Part shown: piece after piece, positions 1 to 9,867 of the stretch
Numbering within the stretch: the first letter of the stretch is position 1
How the letters are laid out: each line of letters starts with the position of its first letter
The notes under the pieces: generated by a model
Database searches by the model: none
What the model was told of the DNA's origin: nothing
The model's input: only the letters and a program-made list of their open reading frames with translations
Made by a program: the position numbers and the translations under genes
Assembly: GCA_934309475.1 (NCBI GenBank)
Contig: CAKRDK010000017.1
Span: forward strand, 1-50,569
DNA: 50,569 nucleotides
Source: an uncultured Roseburia sp.
GTDB lineage: Bacteria; Bacillota; Clostridia; Lachnospirales; Lachnospiraceae
Direction: 5' to 3'

Positions 1-2363
1 TTGCCGGCATCATCACGTGAGAAGCCAAATGTCATCTGTGTCAAATCGTTTGTACCGAAGCAGAAGAAATCAGCTTCTGTTGCAATCTCATCTGCAGTAA
101 GGGCAGCTCTTGGAATCTCAATCATAGTACCTACTTCGTACTCTAATTTCACACCTGCTGCTGCGATTTCAGCATCTGCAGTCTCAACTACAACTTTCTT
201 TACATATTTTAATTCTTTCACTTCACATACGAGTGGAATCATAATTTCCGGTTTCACATTCCAGTCCGGATGTTTCTTCTGTACATTGATGGCAGCACGG
301 ATAACGGCTCTTGTCTGCATCTTAGCGATTTCCGGATATGTAACAGCAAGACGGCATCCTCTGTGTCCCATCATAGGGTTAAACTCATGTAAAGAAGCAA
401 TGATGGTCTTGATGGTCTCTACAGATTTGCCCTGTGCTTTTGCAAGCTTCTCAATATCTGCTTCCTCAGTAGGAACGAACTCATGAAGCGGTGGATCCAG
501 GAAACGAATGGTGACTGGGTTGCCCTCTAATGCTTCATATAACGCTTCGAAGTCTCCCTGCTGATATGGAAGAATCTTCTCTAATGCTGCTTCTCTCTCT
601 TCTACGGTATCAGAACAAATCATCTCACGGAATGCTGCGATTCTGTCCTCCTCAAAGAACATATGCTCTGTACGGCAAAGTCCGATACCTTCTGCACCAA
701 GTTCACGGGCTTTCTTTGCATCTGCAGGTGTATCTGCATTGGTGCGGACTTTTAATGTTCTGTATTTGTCAGCCCATGCCATAACGCGTCCGAATGTTCC
801 GGCGATTGTAGCATCCACTGTCTTAATTGCGCCATCATAAATATTACCGGTTGTACCATCGATAGAGATATAATCTCCTTCATGGAATTCTTTTCCGGCC
901 AATGTAAATCTCTTGTTGTCTTCATCCATCGCAATGTCACCGCATCCGGATACACAGCATGTACCCATACCACGTGCAACAACTGCTGCATGGGATGTCA
1001 TACCACCACGAACGGTCAGGATACCCTGGGATGCTTTCATTCCTGTGATATCTTCCGGAGATGTCTCAAGACGTACCAATACGACTTTCTCTCCTCTTGC
1101 ATTCCACTCTTCTGCATCTTCTGCTGTAAATACAATTTTACCGCAGGCAGCACCAGGAGAAGCACCAAGTCCTTTTCCGATTGGTGTTGCAGCCTTTAAT
1201 GCAGCAGCATCAAACTGTGGATGTAATAAAGTATCTAAGTTACGAGGGTCAATCATGGCAACTGCTTCTTCCTCTGTCTTGTGTCCTTCATCTACAAGGT
1301 CACATGCAATCTGTAAGGCAGCCTGGGCAGTTCTCTTACCATTACGGCACTGTAACATATAAAGCTTTCTGTTCTCAACTGTGAACTCCATATCCTGCAT
1401 ATCATGGTAATGATTCTCAAGAGTCTCACAAACTTTGATAAATTCTTTGTAAGCTTCCGGGAATTCCTGTTCCATCTGAACGATTGGCATCGGAGTACGG
1501 ACACCTGCTACAACGTCCTCACCCTGCGCATTCTTAAGGAACTCACCCATAAGTTTCTTCTCACCTGTTGCAGGGTCACGTGTAAATGCAACACCTGTAC
1601 CGGATTCATCATTTAAGTTACCGAATACCATAGGCATTACGTTAACTGCAGTACCCCAGGAATATGGGATATCATTATCTCTTCTATAAACATTAGCACG
1701 TGGGTTATCCCAGGAACGGAATACAGCTTCAATCGCTAATTTAAGCTGTGTAACTGGGTCGGAAGGGAACTCTTCTCCTAACTGATTCTTGTATTCAGCC
1801 TTGAACTGCTCTGCTAATGTCTTCAAATCAGAAGCTGTCAGTTCAATATCATACTGAACACCTTTCTCCTCTTTCATCTTATCAATAAGCTGCTCGAAAT
1901 ACTTTTTGCCGACTTCCATAACAACATCCGAGAACATCTGGATGAAACGTCTATAGGAATCATATACAAAACGTTCAAATTTCGGATCTGGATTGCCTGC
2001 AATCATCGCTGCAACTACTTCATCGTTTAAACCAAGGTTTAAAATTGTATCCATCATACCCGGCATGGAAGCTCTTGCTCCGGAACGAACAGAAACTAAC
2101 AGCGGATTCTTCAAATCGCCGAATTTCTTGCCGTTAATCTCTTCCATTTTCTTAACGCCTTCCATAGCCTGAGCCATAATCTCATCGTTAATCTTGCGGC
2201 CGTCCTCATAATACTGTGTACAAGCCTCTGTTGTGATTGTAAAACCCTGTGGTACCGGAAGTCCGATACTTGTCATCTCAGCAAGGTTAGCACCTTTACC
2301 ACCGAGAAGATTACGCATTGTCATGTCGCCTTCACTGAACATGTAAACCCATTTGTTTGCCAT
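1..2363 (-). CDS. ppdK: Pyruvate, phosphate dikinase, 3' end cut by window edge
   Basis: The enzyme interconverts phosphoenolpyruvate, AMP and PPi with pyruvate, ATP and Pi in the cytosol, a common PPi-linked glycolytic or anaplerotic step in anaerobes. The frame opens at ATG 2363-2361, seven bases after AGGAGGG, and stays open to the window edge, giving 787 codons where the family has about 875; roughly the last 90 residues lie outside. Visible in order are an N-terminal ATP-grasp region beginning GGKGANLAEM near residue 21, the swivelling phosphohistidine domain with GGMTSHAAVV in which His458 matches the catalytic histidine, and a C-terminal PEP-binding barrel with GLCRTEHMFF and GTNDLTQM. 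It is monocistronic as far as can be seen, with two candidate promoters upstream. Identification rests on the direct translation and is near certain. Confidence 0.97.
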   Translation of the reverse strand, partial: MANKWVYMFSEGDMTMRNLLGGKGANLAEMTSIGLPVPQGFTITTEACTQYYEDGRKINDEIMAQAMEGVKKMEEINGKKFGDLKNPLLVSVRSGARASMPGMMDTILNLGLNDEVVAAMIAGNPDPKFERFVYDSYRRFIQMFSDVVMEVGKKYFEQLIDKMKEEKGVQYDIELTASDLKTLAEQFKAEYKNQLGEEFPSDPVTQLKLAIEAVFRSWDNPRANVYRRDNDIPYSWGTAVNVMPMVFGNLNDESGTGVAFTRDPATGEKKLMGEFLKNAQGEDVVAGVRTPMPIVQMEQEFPEAYKEFIKVCETLENHYHDMQDMEFTVENRKLYMLQCRNGKRTAQAALQIACDLVDEGHKTEEEAVAMIDPRNLDTLLHPQFDAAALKAATPIGKGLGASPGAACGKIVFTAEDAEEWNARGEKVVLVRLETSPEDITGMKASQGILTVRGGMTSHAAVVARGMGTCCVSGCGDIAMDEDNKRFTLAGKEFHEGDYISIDGTTGNIYDGAIKTVDATIAGTFGRVMAWADKYRTLKVRTNADTPADAKKARELGAEGIGLCRTEHMFFEEDRIAAFREMICSDTVEEREAALEKILPYQQGDFEALYEALEGNPVTIRFLDPPLHEFVPTEEADIEKLAKAQGKSVETIKTIIASLHEFNPMMGHRGCRLAVTYPEIAKMQTRAVIRAAINVQKKHPDWNVKPEIMIPLVCEVKELKYVKKVVVETADAEIAAAGVKLEYEVGTMIEIPRAALTADEIATEADFFCFGTNDLTQMTFGFSRDDAG

Positions 2364-2384
2364 TGTATTTCCCTCCTAAAAACT

Positions 2385-2412
2385 ATTGTAATGCTTGTGA
2401 AATTCCAGTCAA
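2385..2412 (-). promoter_or_regulatory. Proximal SigA-type promoter candidate for ppdK
   Basis: Read on the minus strand, TTGACT (2412-2407) and TACAAT (2390-2385) are separated by 16 bases. Transcription would start only about 15 bases before the ppdK ribosome binding site, leaving a very short leader. Confidence 0.5.
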
Positions 2413-2474
2413 TGTTTAGCCAAAAGTTCACAATTTCCTAAGTATTGTGCACACCCCAATCAGCGCACACAATT

Positions 2475-2502
2475 ATTGTATCACACTTTTGTCTATTGGC
2501 AA
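2475..2502 (-). promoter_or_regulatory. Distal SigA-type promoter candidate for ppdK
   Basis: On the minus strand TTGCCA (2502-2497), 16 bases, then TACAAT (2480-2475) preceded by TGA, which makes an extended -10 element. It would give a leader of about 105 bases. The 305-base gap 2364-2668 holds only these two promoters and the glyS terminator; no gene was seen in it. Confidence 0.55.
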
Positions 2503-2604
2503 CAGTTTTTTTGATGTTTTCACGAGTTTTTTGTTCAATAAGCACATAGTCGTTTTTTGTCACATTTTCAGTTTTCGTTGTTTCGCCCTGACTACATTAA
2601 CACA

Positions 2605-2656
2605 TAAAAAGAAGGCATAGCAGATAGCACATAATTGGCTTTCTGCTACGCCTTCT
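2605..2656 (-). terminator. Intrinsic terminator after glyS
   Basis: A 14-base arm GAAGGCATAGCAGA pairs with TCTGCTACGCCTTC across a short loop with one mismatch, and on the minus strand is followed by a run of five T. It begins about 12 bases after the glyS stop codon. Confidence 0.85.
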
Positions 2657-2668
2657 TATCATCCTAAA

Positions 2669-4066
2669 TTAAAATTCAAATTTCTTTGCAAAGTATGCAT
2701 CAAGGTCTTCAATCTTAATTCTTTCCTGCTCCATGGTATCACGGTCACGAACTGTAACGGCTCCATCTGTCTCAGACTCAAAATCATATGTAACACAGAA
2801 TGGTGTTCCGATTTCATCTAATCTTCTGTAACGTTTTCCGATATTTCCTCTATCGTCAAACTCACAGTTGTATTTCTTAGATAACTGGGCAAATACTTTC
2901 TCTGCACCCTCGTTTAACTTCTTAGATAATGGAAGTACACCGATTTTTACAGGTGCTAATGCCGGATGGAAGTGAAGTACGGTTCTCATATCCGGTTTCT
3001 CCTCTGTTCCGATATTTTCCTCATCATATGCAGCGCATAAGAATGCTAAAACAACACGGTCTGCACCAAGAGATGGCTCAATGACGTATGGGATATACTT
3101 CTCATTCTTTGTATCGTCAAAGTAAGTTAAATCCTGTCCGGATGTGTTCTGATGCTGTGTTAAATCGTAATCTGTTCTGTCTGCAACTCCCCAGAGTTCT
3201 CCCCATCCGAATGGGAATTTGAATTCGATATCTGTTGTTGCTTTACTGTAGAAGCAAAGTTCTTCTGGATCATGGTCACGAAGACGCATCTCATCCTCTT
3301 TGATACCAAGGCTTAATAACCAGTCACGGCAGAAGCCTCTCCAGTACTGGAACCACTCTAAGTCCGTGCCAGGTTCGCAGAAAAATTCAAGCTCCATCTG
3401 CTCAAACTCACGGGTACGGAATGTAAAGTTACCCGGTGTAATCTCGTTACGGAAAGATTTACCAATCTGTCCGATTCCGAATGGGATTTTCTTTCTTGAA
3501 GTTCTCTGTACGTTTTTAAAGTTTACAAAAATACCCTGTGCTGTCTCCGGTCTCAAATATACGGTGTTCTTTGCATCTTCTGTAACACCCTGGAATGTTT
3601 TAAACATCAGGTTGAACTGACGAATATCTGTGAAGTTATGTTTGCCACAGGTAGGACATGGAACCTGATGCTCCTCAATGAAATCCTTCATCTCTTCCTG
3701 TGTCCATCCATCTACAGAACCTTTTAATTCAATTCCTTTTTCTTCTGCAAAATCTTCGATAATTTTATCTGCACGGAATCTCTCGTGACATTCTTTACAA
3801 TCCATCAGAGGATCTGAGAAACCGCCTAAATGTCCGGAAGCCACCCATGTCTGCGGGTTCATTAAAATCGCACAGTCGACACCCACATTATATGGATTTT
3901 CCTGAATAAATTTCTGCCACCATGCTTTCTTTACGTTGTTTTTCAGTTCTACACCGAGATTTCCATAATCCCATGTATTGGCAAGTCCTCCGTAGATTTC
4001 AGAACCCGGGTAAACAAATCCTCTCGCTTTTGCTAATGCAACAATTTTTTCCATTGTCTTTTCCAT
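2669..4066 (-). CDS. glyS: Glycyl-tRNA synthetase, single-subunit (dimeric) type
   Basis: It charges tRNA-Gly with glycine using ATP. The 465-residue length and the N-terminal [11 protein letters not shown] identify the alpha2-type class II enzyme rather than the glyQ/glyS heterotetramer. Two CxxC pairs (C90/C93 and C137/C140) form a zinc-binding insertion, and class II motif 2 lies near residues 206-230 (FRNEITPG...FRTREFEQ). Start at 4066 is chosen because GAGGAG sits six bases upstream; a second ATG four codons later lacks such a site. The gene follows a lipoprotein gene by 20 bases, so it is most likely transcribed from the promoter at 4872-4900. There is no room for a glycine T-box leader directly upstream, which is unusual for a Firmicute glycyl-tRNA synthetase. 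Confidence 0.97.
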   Translation of the reverse strand: MEKTMEKIVALAKARGFVYPGSEIYGGLANTWDYGNLGVELKNNVKKAWWQKFIQENPYNVGVDCAILMNPQTWVASGHLGGFSDPLMDCKECHERFRADKIIEDFAEEKGIELKGSVDGWTQEEMKDFIEEHQVPCPTCGKHNFTDIRQFNLMFKTFQGVTEDAKNTVYLRPETAQGIFVNFKNVQRTSRKKIPFGIGQIGKSFRNEITPGNFTFRTREFEQMELEFFCEPGTDLEWFQYWRGFCRDWLLSLGIKEDEMRLRDHDPEELCFYSKATTDIEFKFPFGWGELWGVADRTDYDLTQHQNTSGQDLTYFDDTKNEKYIPYVIEPSLGADRVVLAFLCAAYDEENIGTEEKPDMRTVLHFHPALAPVKIGVLPLSKKLNEGAEKVFAQLSKKYNCEFDDRGNIGKRYRRLDEIGTPFCVTYDFESETDGAVTVRDRDTMEQERIKIEDLDAYFAKKFEF

Positions 4067-4086
4067 GATTAACTCCTCACATTCTT

Positions 4087-4812
4087 TTATTTAAAAATTA
4101 CATAAGTATACACATCTGTCTCGTATGCAAATTCATCCTGCACTGCGCTCTCGTCCGCTGCTATCTCTGTCGCTGCAACTGCCTCCGTATCCGCAACACT
4201 CTCTGTTGCATCGGCTGTCGATTCTGTTGCTGCTGCCAGATAGCCCTCGCGAATGGAAACGGTATCTTTTGCCGTAACCTTCACATTCTCACTAGAAACA
4301 TAGAGAATCGTTCCGTCCACCTTCACGTCCGTATTGGCTTTGATGATGGCTACTTTATAATCGTCATTCTCTAAGATTTCATCTCTTGTCGCAGTTCCTG
4401 TCACGCTTCCGTCCTTCACAGACACAAAATCAACGTTAAAATCGTACCCTGCTGCCATTGCTTTTACAACCGTTCCCGTGTACAGTTCAATTCCGTTGAA
4501 ATTCGTATAATCATCTGCTGATGCATATTTTAATTTCAATGTCGCGGTTGAATCATCTACTGACACATCCTCTAAGCTGACAGACTTCTTGCCATTCTCC
4601 GAAGTGTAATCCTCCACCTCTTCCTTGACATAATCTTTCAATTCGGATTCGTCATAATAATCTTTTTCAAATGATTCTATATCAACCGAAATAACACTTC
4701 CATCCTTATCTACATAAACAGTGCTTTCTTCCACGTCAAGCTTGCTGCCACACCCGGCTAACAGGCTGAGGGAAAGAATCATTGAAAAAATAATTGCTGT
4801 TTTTCTTTTCAT
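4087..4812 (-). CDS. Predicted lipoprotein of unknown function
   Basis: I do not recognise this 241-residue protein beyond its export signal. It begins with a lipoprotein signal peptide: basic MKRK, a hydrophobic stretch, then the lipobox LLAGC with Cys21 as the lipidated residue, so it should be anchored on the outer face of the membrane. Residues about 25-195 form an acidic, beta-rich body with many Asp, Lys and Val; residues about 195-225 are a low-complexity Ala/Thr/Glu stretch likely to be a flexible linker. It is the first gene of a two-gene unit with glyS, 20 bases downstream, and has a strong promoter. Its placement before glyS probably reflects shared transcription rather than shared function. 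Confidence 0.8.
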   Translation of the reverse strand: MKRKTAIIFSMILSLSLLAGCGSKLDVEESTVYVDKDGSVISVDIESFEKDYYDESELKDYVKEEVEDYTSENGKKSVSLEDVSVDDSTATLKLKYASADDYTNFNGIELYTGTVVKAMAAGYDFNVDFVSVKDGSVTGTATRDEILENDDYKVAIIKANTDVKVDGTILYVSSENVKVTAKDTVSIREGYLAAATESTADATESVADTEAVAATEIAADESAVQDEFAYETDVYTYVIFK

Positions 4813-4871
4813 TCCTAATTTCCATACCTTTCTGCTGCTGAATTCTCCAGTCGCAATTTACAATCTATGCT

Positions 4872-4900
4872 ATTATACTATTTTCATTTTACGATTTCAA
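4872..4900 (-). promoter_or_regulatory. SigA promoter of the lipoprotein-glyS unit
   Basis: TTGAAA (4900-4895), 17 bases, TATAAT (4877-4872) on the minus strand, close to consensus. The -35 hexamer overlaps the recO stop codon, so the promoter is partly inside the upstream gene. Confidence 0.75.
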
Positions 4901-5673
4901 CATGGTAAATTTTTTTTCGTATGCGCAAGCAGACCTTCTGCCTGCTCCACAATCTTTAACGACTGAAATTCGTGATTCAGATAGCGTTCCATGTAACTTT
5001 TTAAAATGCGCTGTAACTCAAGCAGAACCTCTTCTTTTAAGGAGAAACTGTAAAGCTTTTCCACTGTGCTTGCAATAATAAACTGCATGGCGTAACTTGT
5101 AGACTCCATCATATGTATGCCGGATTCCTTTTTTCCACATTCCTCACAGAGCATACCGCCCTTGGGAACGGAAAAATAAATAAGGTTTTCCTTTTTCCAG
5201 CAATTCATGCAGGAAAACACATTCGGTCCTTCTCCGTTAATCGACATTGCCTTTAGTTCAAACACTGCCCGGACAAGGCGGTTGTCAAACGCCGGGCTTT
5301 CTAAAGCACGCAGCGACTGGTACAAAAGCTTTAGCATTTCCCGCTCATCGCTGTTTTCCTGGCAATAATAATCCGCAAATTCTAAAAAGTAAAAACCGTA
5401 GTAGGCGACATCAAAATCGTTTGCAAGCTCCCGAAAATAATTCTTGATGGTTGCCTTGGCAATCGTATAGGAAGAACGTCCCTCATAGGCTTCAAACTCC
5501 CCAAAGGAAAAGGGGTTCGTTGCAGCTAACAACTGGCTGTTCTGCCGTCTCGCCCCGCGGGCAAAAGCTGTAATTTTCCCCCTCTCTCTTGTGAGCAGCG
5601 TTATTCTTTTGTCATAATCACCAATTGGCATCACATTCAAAACCATTCCGGTTAATATAACATTTTGTCCCAT
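4897..5673 (-). CDS. recO: DNA repair protein RecO
   Basis: RecO mediates RecA loading and strand annealing in the RecF recombination pathway, with RecR as partner. The 258-residue protein has the N-terminal OB-fold (about 1-80, with GDYDKRITLLT and GKITAFARGARR), a helical middle and a four-cysteine zinc site, C155xxC158 and C176xxC179. It overlaps the 3' end of the small yqzL-like gene by 22 bases and closes the M16C-era-yqzL-recO run, the arrangement also known around era in Bacillus. The stop codon doubles as part of the -35 box of the next promoter. Confidence 0.95.
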   Translation of the reverse strand: MGQNVILTGMVLNVMPIGDYDKRITLLTRERGKITAFARGARRQNSQLLAATNPFSFGEFEAYEGRSSYTIAKATIKNYFRELANDFDVAYYGFYFLEFADYYCQENSDEREMLKLLYQSLRALESPAFDNRLVRAVFELKAMSINGEGPNVFSCMNCWKKENLIYFSVPKGGMLCEECGKKESGIHMMESTSYAMQFIIASTVEKLYSFSLKEEVLLELQRILKSYMERYLNHEFQSLKIVEQAEGLLAHTKKNLPC

Positions 5674-5822
5674 CCGGTTTCTCTTTCCTCTTCCCTTACG
5701 GACTTTCCTTTTTCCTCGTCTTCCCTGTCGTCTGCCCCTGTAAAAACGGCTTTGTTTCTACAGTAATTCAGGTAATCGGTTACTTTTCCTGTTCCTTCAA
5801 ATAATTTCCAGGCTTCATCCAT
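5652..5822 (-). CDS. YqzL-like small protein
   Basis: A 56-residue protein between era and recO. The opening MDEAWKLFEGTGKVTDYL resembles the short YqzL family of Bacillus, which sits at the same place between era and recO; its function is not known to me. The start is placed at ATG 5822 because GGAGGG lies six bases upstream; the longer frame from 5852 would begin inside that ribosome binding site region. The C-terminal half is highly charged (Asp, Glu, Lys, Arg) and its end overlaps recO by 22 bases, suggesting translational coupling. The family call rests on pattern and synteny only. Confidence 0.72.
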   Translation of the reverse strand: MDEAWKLFEGTGKVTDYLNYCRNKAVFTGADDREDEEKGKSVREEERETGWDKMLY

Positions 5823-5920
5823 CGGAGTCCCTCCTTCTCGAAGCTGTCTCATATGTCACGCTTCTCTTCTACTAGAGTCTCCGATGAATTTCTTTCTATA
5901 CTATCAAAAAATTGGCAGTC

Positions 5921-6829
5921 CTAATCTTCATCTTTGTTGTAGCCAAAGTTTTTGATTAAAAAGTCGCTGTCTCTCCAGTCCTTTTTCACTTTTACCCACA
6001 ACTTCAAATTGATTTTTGCATCTAACATCCGTTCAATCTCGTAACGTGCATTCGTTCCGATTTTCTTTAACATCGCTCCGCCCTTTCCGATGATAATTCC
6101 CTTGTGGGAATCTCTCTCACAGACAATGGTGGCGTCAATGTCATAGAAATTCTGTCCTTTCCGCTGCTTCATCTGGTCAATCGATACGGCGATTCCATGC
6201 GGAATCTCTTCCTCAAGTGCATGCAATGCCTTTTCTCTTATAATCTCTGCCACGATGGCACGCTCCGGCTGATCTGTGATGGTATCCTCATCATAAAACT
6301 GCGGACCATACGGAAGATATTTAAAAATAGAGTCAATGATATCATCAAGATTGATTTCACGCAGGGCGGACACCGGAATGATTTCTGCAAAATCATAGAC
6401 TTTGCGATAAGTATCAATATATTCTAATATTTTCTCCTTATCTACCATATCCACTTTATTAATCACAAGAATAACCGGTGTTTTCACACGCTTTAACTGC
6501 TCCACAATGTGCTGTTCTCCGGCACCGATGAAGTTCGACGGCTCTACAAGCCAGAGCACAACGTCTACCTCATTTAAAGTCCGCTCTGCCACATTTACCA
6601 TGTATTCCCCGAGCTTATTCTTTGCCTTGTGGATTCCCGGTGTGTCCAAAAACACAATCTGCCCGCGCTCCATATCCGTATATACGGTCTGGATACGATT
6701 TCTTGTGGTCTGCGGTTTGTTCGATGTGATGGCAATCTTCTGACCAATCAAGTGATTCATCAGCGTGGATTTCCCCACGTTCGGGCGTCCGATAATTGTT
6801 ACAAATCCTGATTTAAAACTACTATTCAT
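5921..6829 (-). CDS. era: GTPase Era
   Basis: Era is an essential GTPase that binds 16S rRNA and the 30S subunit during assembly. The 302-residue protein shows G1 GRPNVGKST (14-22), G2 around TTRNRI (41-46), G3 DTPG (62-65), G4 NKVD (124-127), G5 SAL (154-156) and a C-terminal KH domain with GKGG at 248-251. Length is typical. It lies 18 bases after the M16C peptidase gene and before yqzL-like and recO, so the four are probably one transcript. Confidence 0.98.
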   Translation of the reverse strand: MNSSFKSGFVTIIGRPNVGKSTLMNHLIGQKIAITSNKPQTTRNRIQTVYTDMERGQIVFLDTPGIHKAKNKLGEYMVNVAERTLNEVDVVLWLVEPSNFIGAGEQHIVEQLKRVKTPVILVINKVDMVDKEKILEYIDTYRKVYDFAEIIPVSALREINLDDIIDSIFKYLPYGPQFYDEDTITDQPERAIVAEIIREKALHALEEEIPHGIAVSIDQMKQRKGQNFYDIDATIVCERDSHKGIIIGKGGAMLKKIGTNARYEIERMLDAKINLKLWVKVKKDWRDSDFLIKNFGYNKDED

Positions 6830-6847
6830 ACCTATCCTCTCAATCTT

Positions 6848-9772
6848 TTATACATTCAGATTCTTCACTTCTGTAAACATATCTTTTTCCGCTAAAATAG
6901 CATCTTCATTTCCAATGACACAGATGTTTTTCTGGTCTAACACTGCTTTTAACATATCTGCCAGCGCACGGATGTCTGCGTCCGTTGCACAGATGACCTG
7001 TTCACGTTCCTTCTGCAGTTCTTCTAAGGTAATGTGCTGTAAATATGCAGCCATGGAGCGGCTTCCCTTTGCGCTCGGATTCATCGGAGTGTCCATGCTG
7101 CTGATGGTTCCGATGATATATTTTGTCATATCATGCTCGTCCGCTTCAAAGTTCTCTACATACTCCGGAATCTTATCGTAAATTTCATCTGTTTTTCTAA
7201 GGTTCGGGTCGCGGTAAGATACAAAATAGGTGTCACCATTTCTAGAATACCCGTTCATGCATCCGTAAGCACCGCCTTTTACACGAATGTTAATCCAGAG
7301 ATAATCATATCCCATAATGACCTTTAAGATTTTAAGTGCTCCCGTGTACTCGTATCCCGCTTCTGCAAAATTGCCGGAACGCGCTACATACTGTACCTGT
7401 GATGCTTCCATAAATCCTTCATTTTTCTGCGTGCAGCAAAGTTTTTTACGTTCTCCTGCCTTTTCACCGGAAGGCAATACTCTTTCAAAGTCTTTCACAG
7501 CCGCCTCAAAAGGCTCTACACCGTCTTTTGCACAGGTAAGGCTTACCAGCAGACGCTCCTTTGTAAAAATCTGTCCAACAAGTCTCTGTAACCGAAGTTT
7601 TAAGCCCTCTTTCTCTGTCTCAAAATCAGCTTCTATCTCCGCTACCTTCTGATAGAATGCAATACCGCTTGTCTCCTCTGAGTAAGCATTCGTCTCTGAA
7701 AAATAAGACATTGCGCGCGTAATTGCCGCAATATGACCGGAACCGCTGATATTCATCTGTAATCTGGATTTCAGTTCGCTGATAATCTCACGCAGACGCT
7801 TTTCATCTTCCATTTTTGAGCTACAAATGATTTCTTTAATAAGTCTCATCGCTTCCGGAAGCTTCTCAAACAAGACTTTTGAGCGAATCTCAAACATAAG
7901 CTGAATCTTGTCTTTTTCTTTGGAATCTAAGTAAACTCCAAGACCCGTGTTGATTCCTCCGGTATGAATATTGATGGCATTTGATAACTCTGCGTAGTTG
8001 TAATGTTCTGTATCCACGTAACTTAACACATATTTTAAGATGCCAAGGTAAGGCAGATCTTCCGGTGCAATATCGCTGATATCAAACAGAAGGTTAAAAT
8101 ACTCAATTCCGTTTGCCTGCACATCATGCCAGATGATTTTCGTATCGCCTGCCATTCTCTCTTCATTTAAAAGAGGTGCTGCTTCTTTTTTCATATCGCC
8201 ACGCGTCAGCATCGGTATCTTGTCTAAATCCTCTTTTGGAGACGGTTCTTCCTGATATGCCTTTAAATGCTTGGTATCCTTTATCAACTGTTCTAACTGC
8301 TCCTCACTTAAGGAAGCTTTATAAGCAGCAAGTTTTTCCTCTAATGCTTTTTCTTTTTTCGCGTTTAATCCTTTTTCCGGCTCAATGATAACGAGAGAAG
8401 CATGGGTGTTATCAAGCATGTACTTCTGAATCAACTGCTCAAAATAGCCGGTATCGACTTTTTCCTTCAAGTCCTTATAGGTCGCAATCGCCTCAAGATA
8501 TAAAAATGGCTGTGATTCATCATAAAGCCAGCTTCCGTAGCTGTCTAACACGTAAAACAATCCCTTCGGGAAAGAACCGTAATCTGCTTCACGAAAACGG
8601 AACTCTGCACTGTTGATTCCTGCCAATAACGAATCTTTATCCATTCCATTCTTCACAATCTTCTCTAAGGTCTCACGGATTACAGCGACAAAACGGTCTT
8701 TTTCGGACGCATTGCTGTTCTTTGCCGTAATGGAGAAAAACGGCTGTTTGCTGTAATTATCAAAATTACCGCTGATATCCGTTCCGATGCCGGCATCTAA
8801 AAGTGCTTTCTTCAACGGTGCACCCGGTGCGCTCACCAGGGCATAATCTAGCACATCAAAGGCATAGCTTAACTCTTTCTGTAATGCATCCTCCACAACC
8901 ATGCTGTATGCAAGATAAGTGTTGTCTTTCTCTGATTCCGCCTGGGAAATCGAATAAGTCTTTCTTACCTCCGCCGGCTTGTCAAATGCCTTCTGGGTCT
9001 GAATCTCTGAGTCTAATTCAATTTTCTCGTAATGGCTCAAATACACTTCATCCATCCACTTTAACTTCTCTGCCATATCCATATCGCCATACAAATAAAT
9101 GTAGGAATTGCATGGATGATAATAACGGCGGTGGAAATTGAGATATTCCTCGTACGTTAATTCCGGTATCACATCAGGGTCTCCACCTGATTCATTGCGG
9201 TAAGTCGTATCCGGGAAAAGAGAATTCAAAACCTCTCTCTGCAATACATCATCTGCGGAAGAGAAGGCTCCCTTCATCTCATTATAAACTACACCATTAA
9301 TTGTAATCGGAGCATCCTTATCCTCCAGTTCATAATGCCAGCCTTCCTGTTTAAAAATCTCTTCATGTTTATAAATGTTTGGATGGAAAACAGCGTCCAT
9401 ATAAACGCTCATCAGATTTTGAAAATCTTTCTCATTACAGCTTGCAACCGGATAAATGGTCTTGTCCGGATATGTCATCGCATTCAAAAATGTATTCAGC
9501 GAACCCTTTACCAGTTCCACAAACGGGTCCTTTACCGGATACTTGTCTGAGCCGCAGAGAACTGTGTGTTCAATAATATGCGGTACACCGGTTGAATCAT
9601 CTGCCGGCGTACGGAAACCGATACAAAATACTTTATTCTCGTCATCATTTGAAATCAACGTAAGCTTTGCTCCACTCTTCTTATGGCGCACCAGATATCC
9701 TTTGGAATGAATATCCGCTAAGTCACGTTCCTCTAAAATCTCATATGCTTTTAAATCTCTTAAATCAGCCAT
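6848..9772 (-). CDS. M16C family zinc metallopeptidase (presequence-protease/insulinase type)
   Basis: A large 974-residue clamshell metallopeptidase expected to degrade peptides in the cytosol. The zinc motif HIIEH (H65, E68, H69) and the distal NEMKG with Glu165 match the inverted HxxEH signature of family M16, and two-lobed length near 970 fits subfamily C (Cym1/PreP-like). No signal peptide is visible. The ATG at 9772 follows AGAGGGGA. It heads the unit with era, yqzL-like and recO, which is a recurrent but functionally unexplained neighbour set. The natural substrate cannot be told from sequence. Confidence 0.93.
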   Translation of the reverse strand: MADLRDLKAYEILEERDLADIHSKGYLVRHKKSGAKLTLISNDDENKVFCIGFRTPADDSTGVPHIIEHTVLCGSDKYPVKDPFVELVKGSLNTFLNAMTYPDKTIYPVASCNEKDFQNLMSVYMDAVFHPNIYKHEEIFKQEGWHYELEDKDAPITINGVVYNEMKGAFSSADDVLQREVLNSLFPDTTYRNESGGDPDVIPELTYEEYLNFHRRYYHPCNSYIYLYGDMDMAEKLKWMDEVYLSHYEKIELDSEIQTQKAFDKPAEVRKTYSISQAESEKDNTYLAYSMVVEDALQKELSYAFDVLDYALVSAPGAPLKKALLDAGIGTDISGNFDNYSKQPFFSITAKNSNASEKDRFVAVIRETLEKIVKNGMDKDSLLAGINSAEFRFREADYGSFPKGLFYVLDSYGSWLYDESQPFLYLEAIATYKDLKEKVDTGYFEQLIQKYMLDNTHASLVIIEPEKGLNAKKEKALEEKLAAYKASLSEEQLEQLIKDTKHLKAYQEEPSPKEDLDKIPMLTRGDMKKEAAPLLNEERMAGDTKIIWHDVQANGIEYFNLLFDISDIAPEDLPYLGILKYVLSYVDTEHYNYAELSNAINIHTGGINTGLGVYLDSKEKDKIQLMFEIRSKVLFEKLPEAMRLIKEIICSSKMEDEKRLREIISELKSRLQMNISGSGHIAAITRAMSYFSETNAYSEETSGIAFYQKVAEIEADFETEKEGLKLRLQRLVGQIFTKERLLVSLTCAKDGVEPFEAAVKDFERVLPSGEKAGERKKLCCTQKNEGFMEASQVQYVARSGNFAEAGYEYTGALKILKVIMGYDYLWINIRVKGGAYGCMNGYSRNGDTYFVSYRDPNLRKTDEIYDKIPEYVENFEADEHDMTKYIIGTISSMDTPMNPSAKGSRSMAAYLQHITLEELQKEREQVICATDADIRALADMLKAVLDQKNICVIGNEDAILAEKDMFTEVKNLNV

Positions 9773-9824
9773 TCTATATTCCCCTCTAAATTTTCTTTTT
9801 TCAAAAAATGCAGTAACTTTTCTT

Positions 9825-9853
9825 ATTATAGCATTATTTCCAAGTTTTACAAA
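9825..9853 (-). promoter_or_regulatory. Extended -10 promoter candidate for the M16C-era operon
   Basis: TGCTATAAT on the minus strand (9833-9825) is a perfect -10 with TGn extension; the -35 TTTGTA (9853-9848) at 17 bases is poor, as is usual for extended -10 promoters. Confidence 0.6.
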
Positions 9854-9867
9854 GAAAAAACTTTTTA

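Noticed and set aside
1..486. Plus-strand 161-codon frame at the left edge
   Set aside because: It is antisense to ppdK, whose reading frame contains recognisable catalytic motifs across this region.
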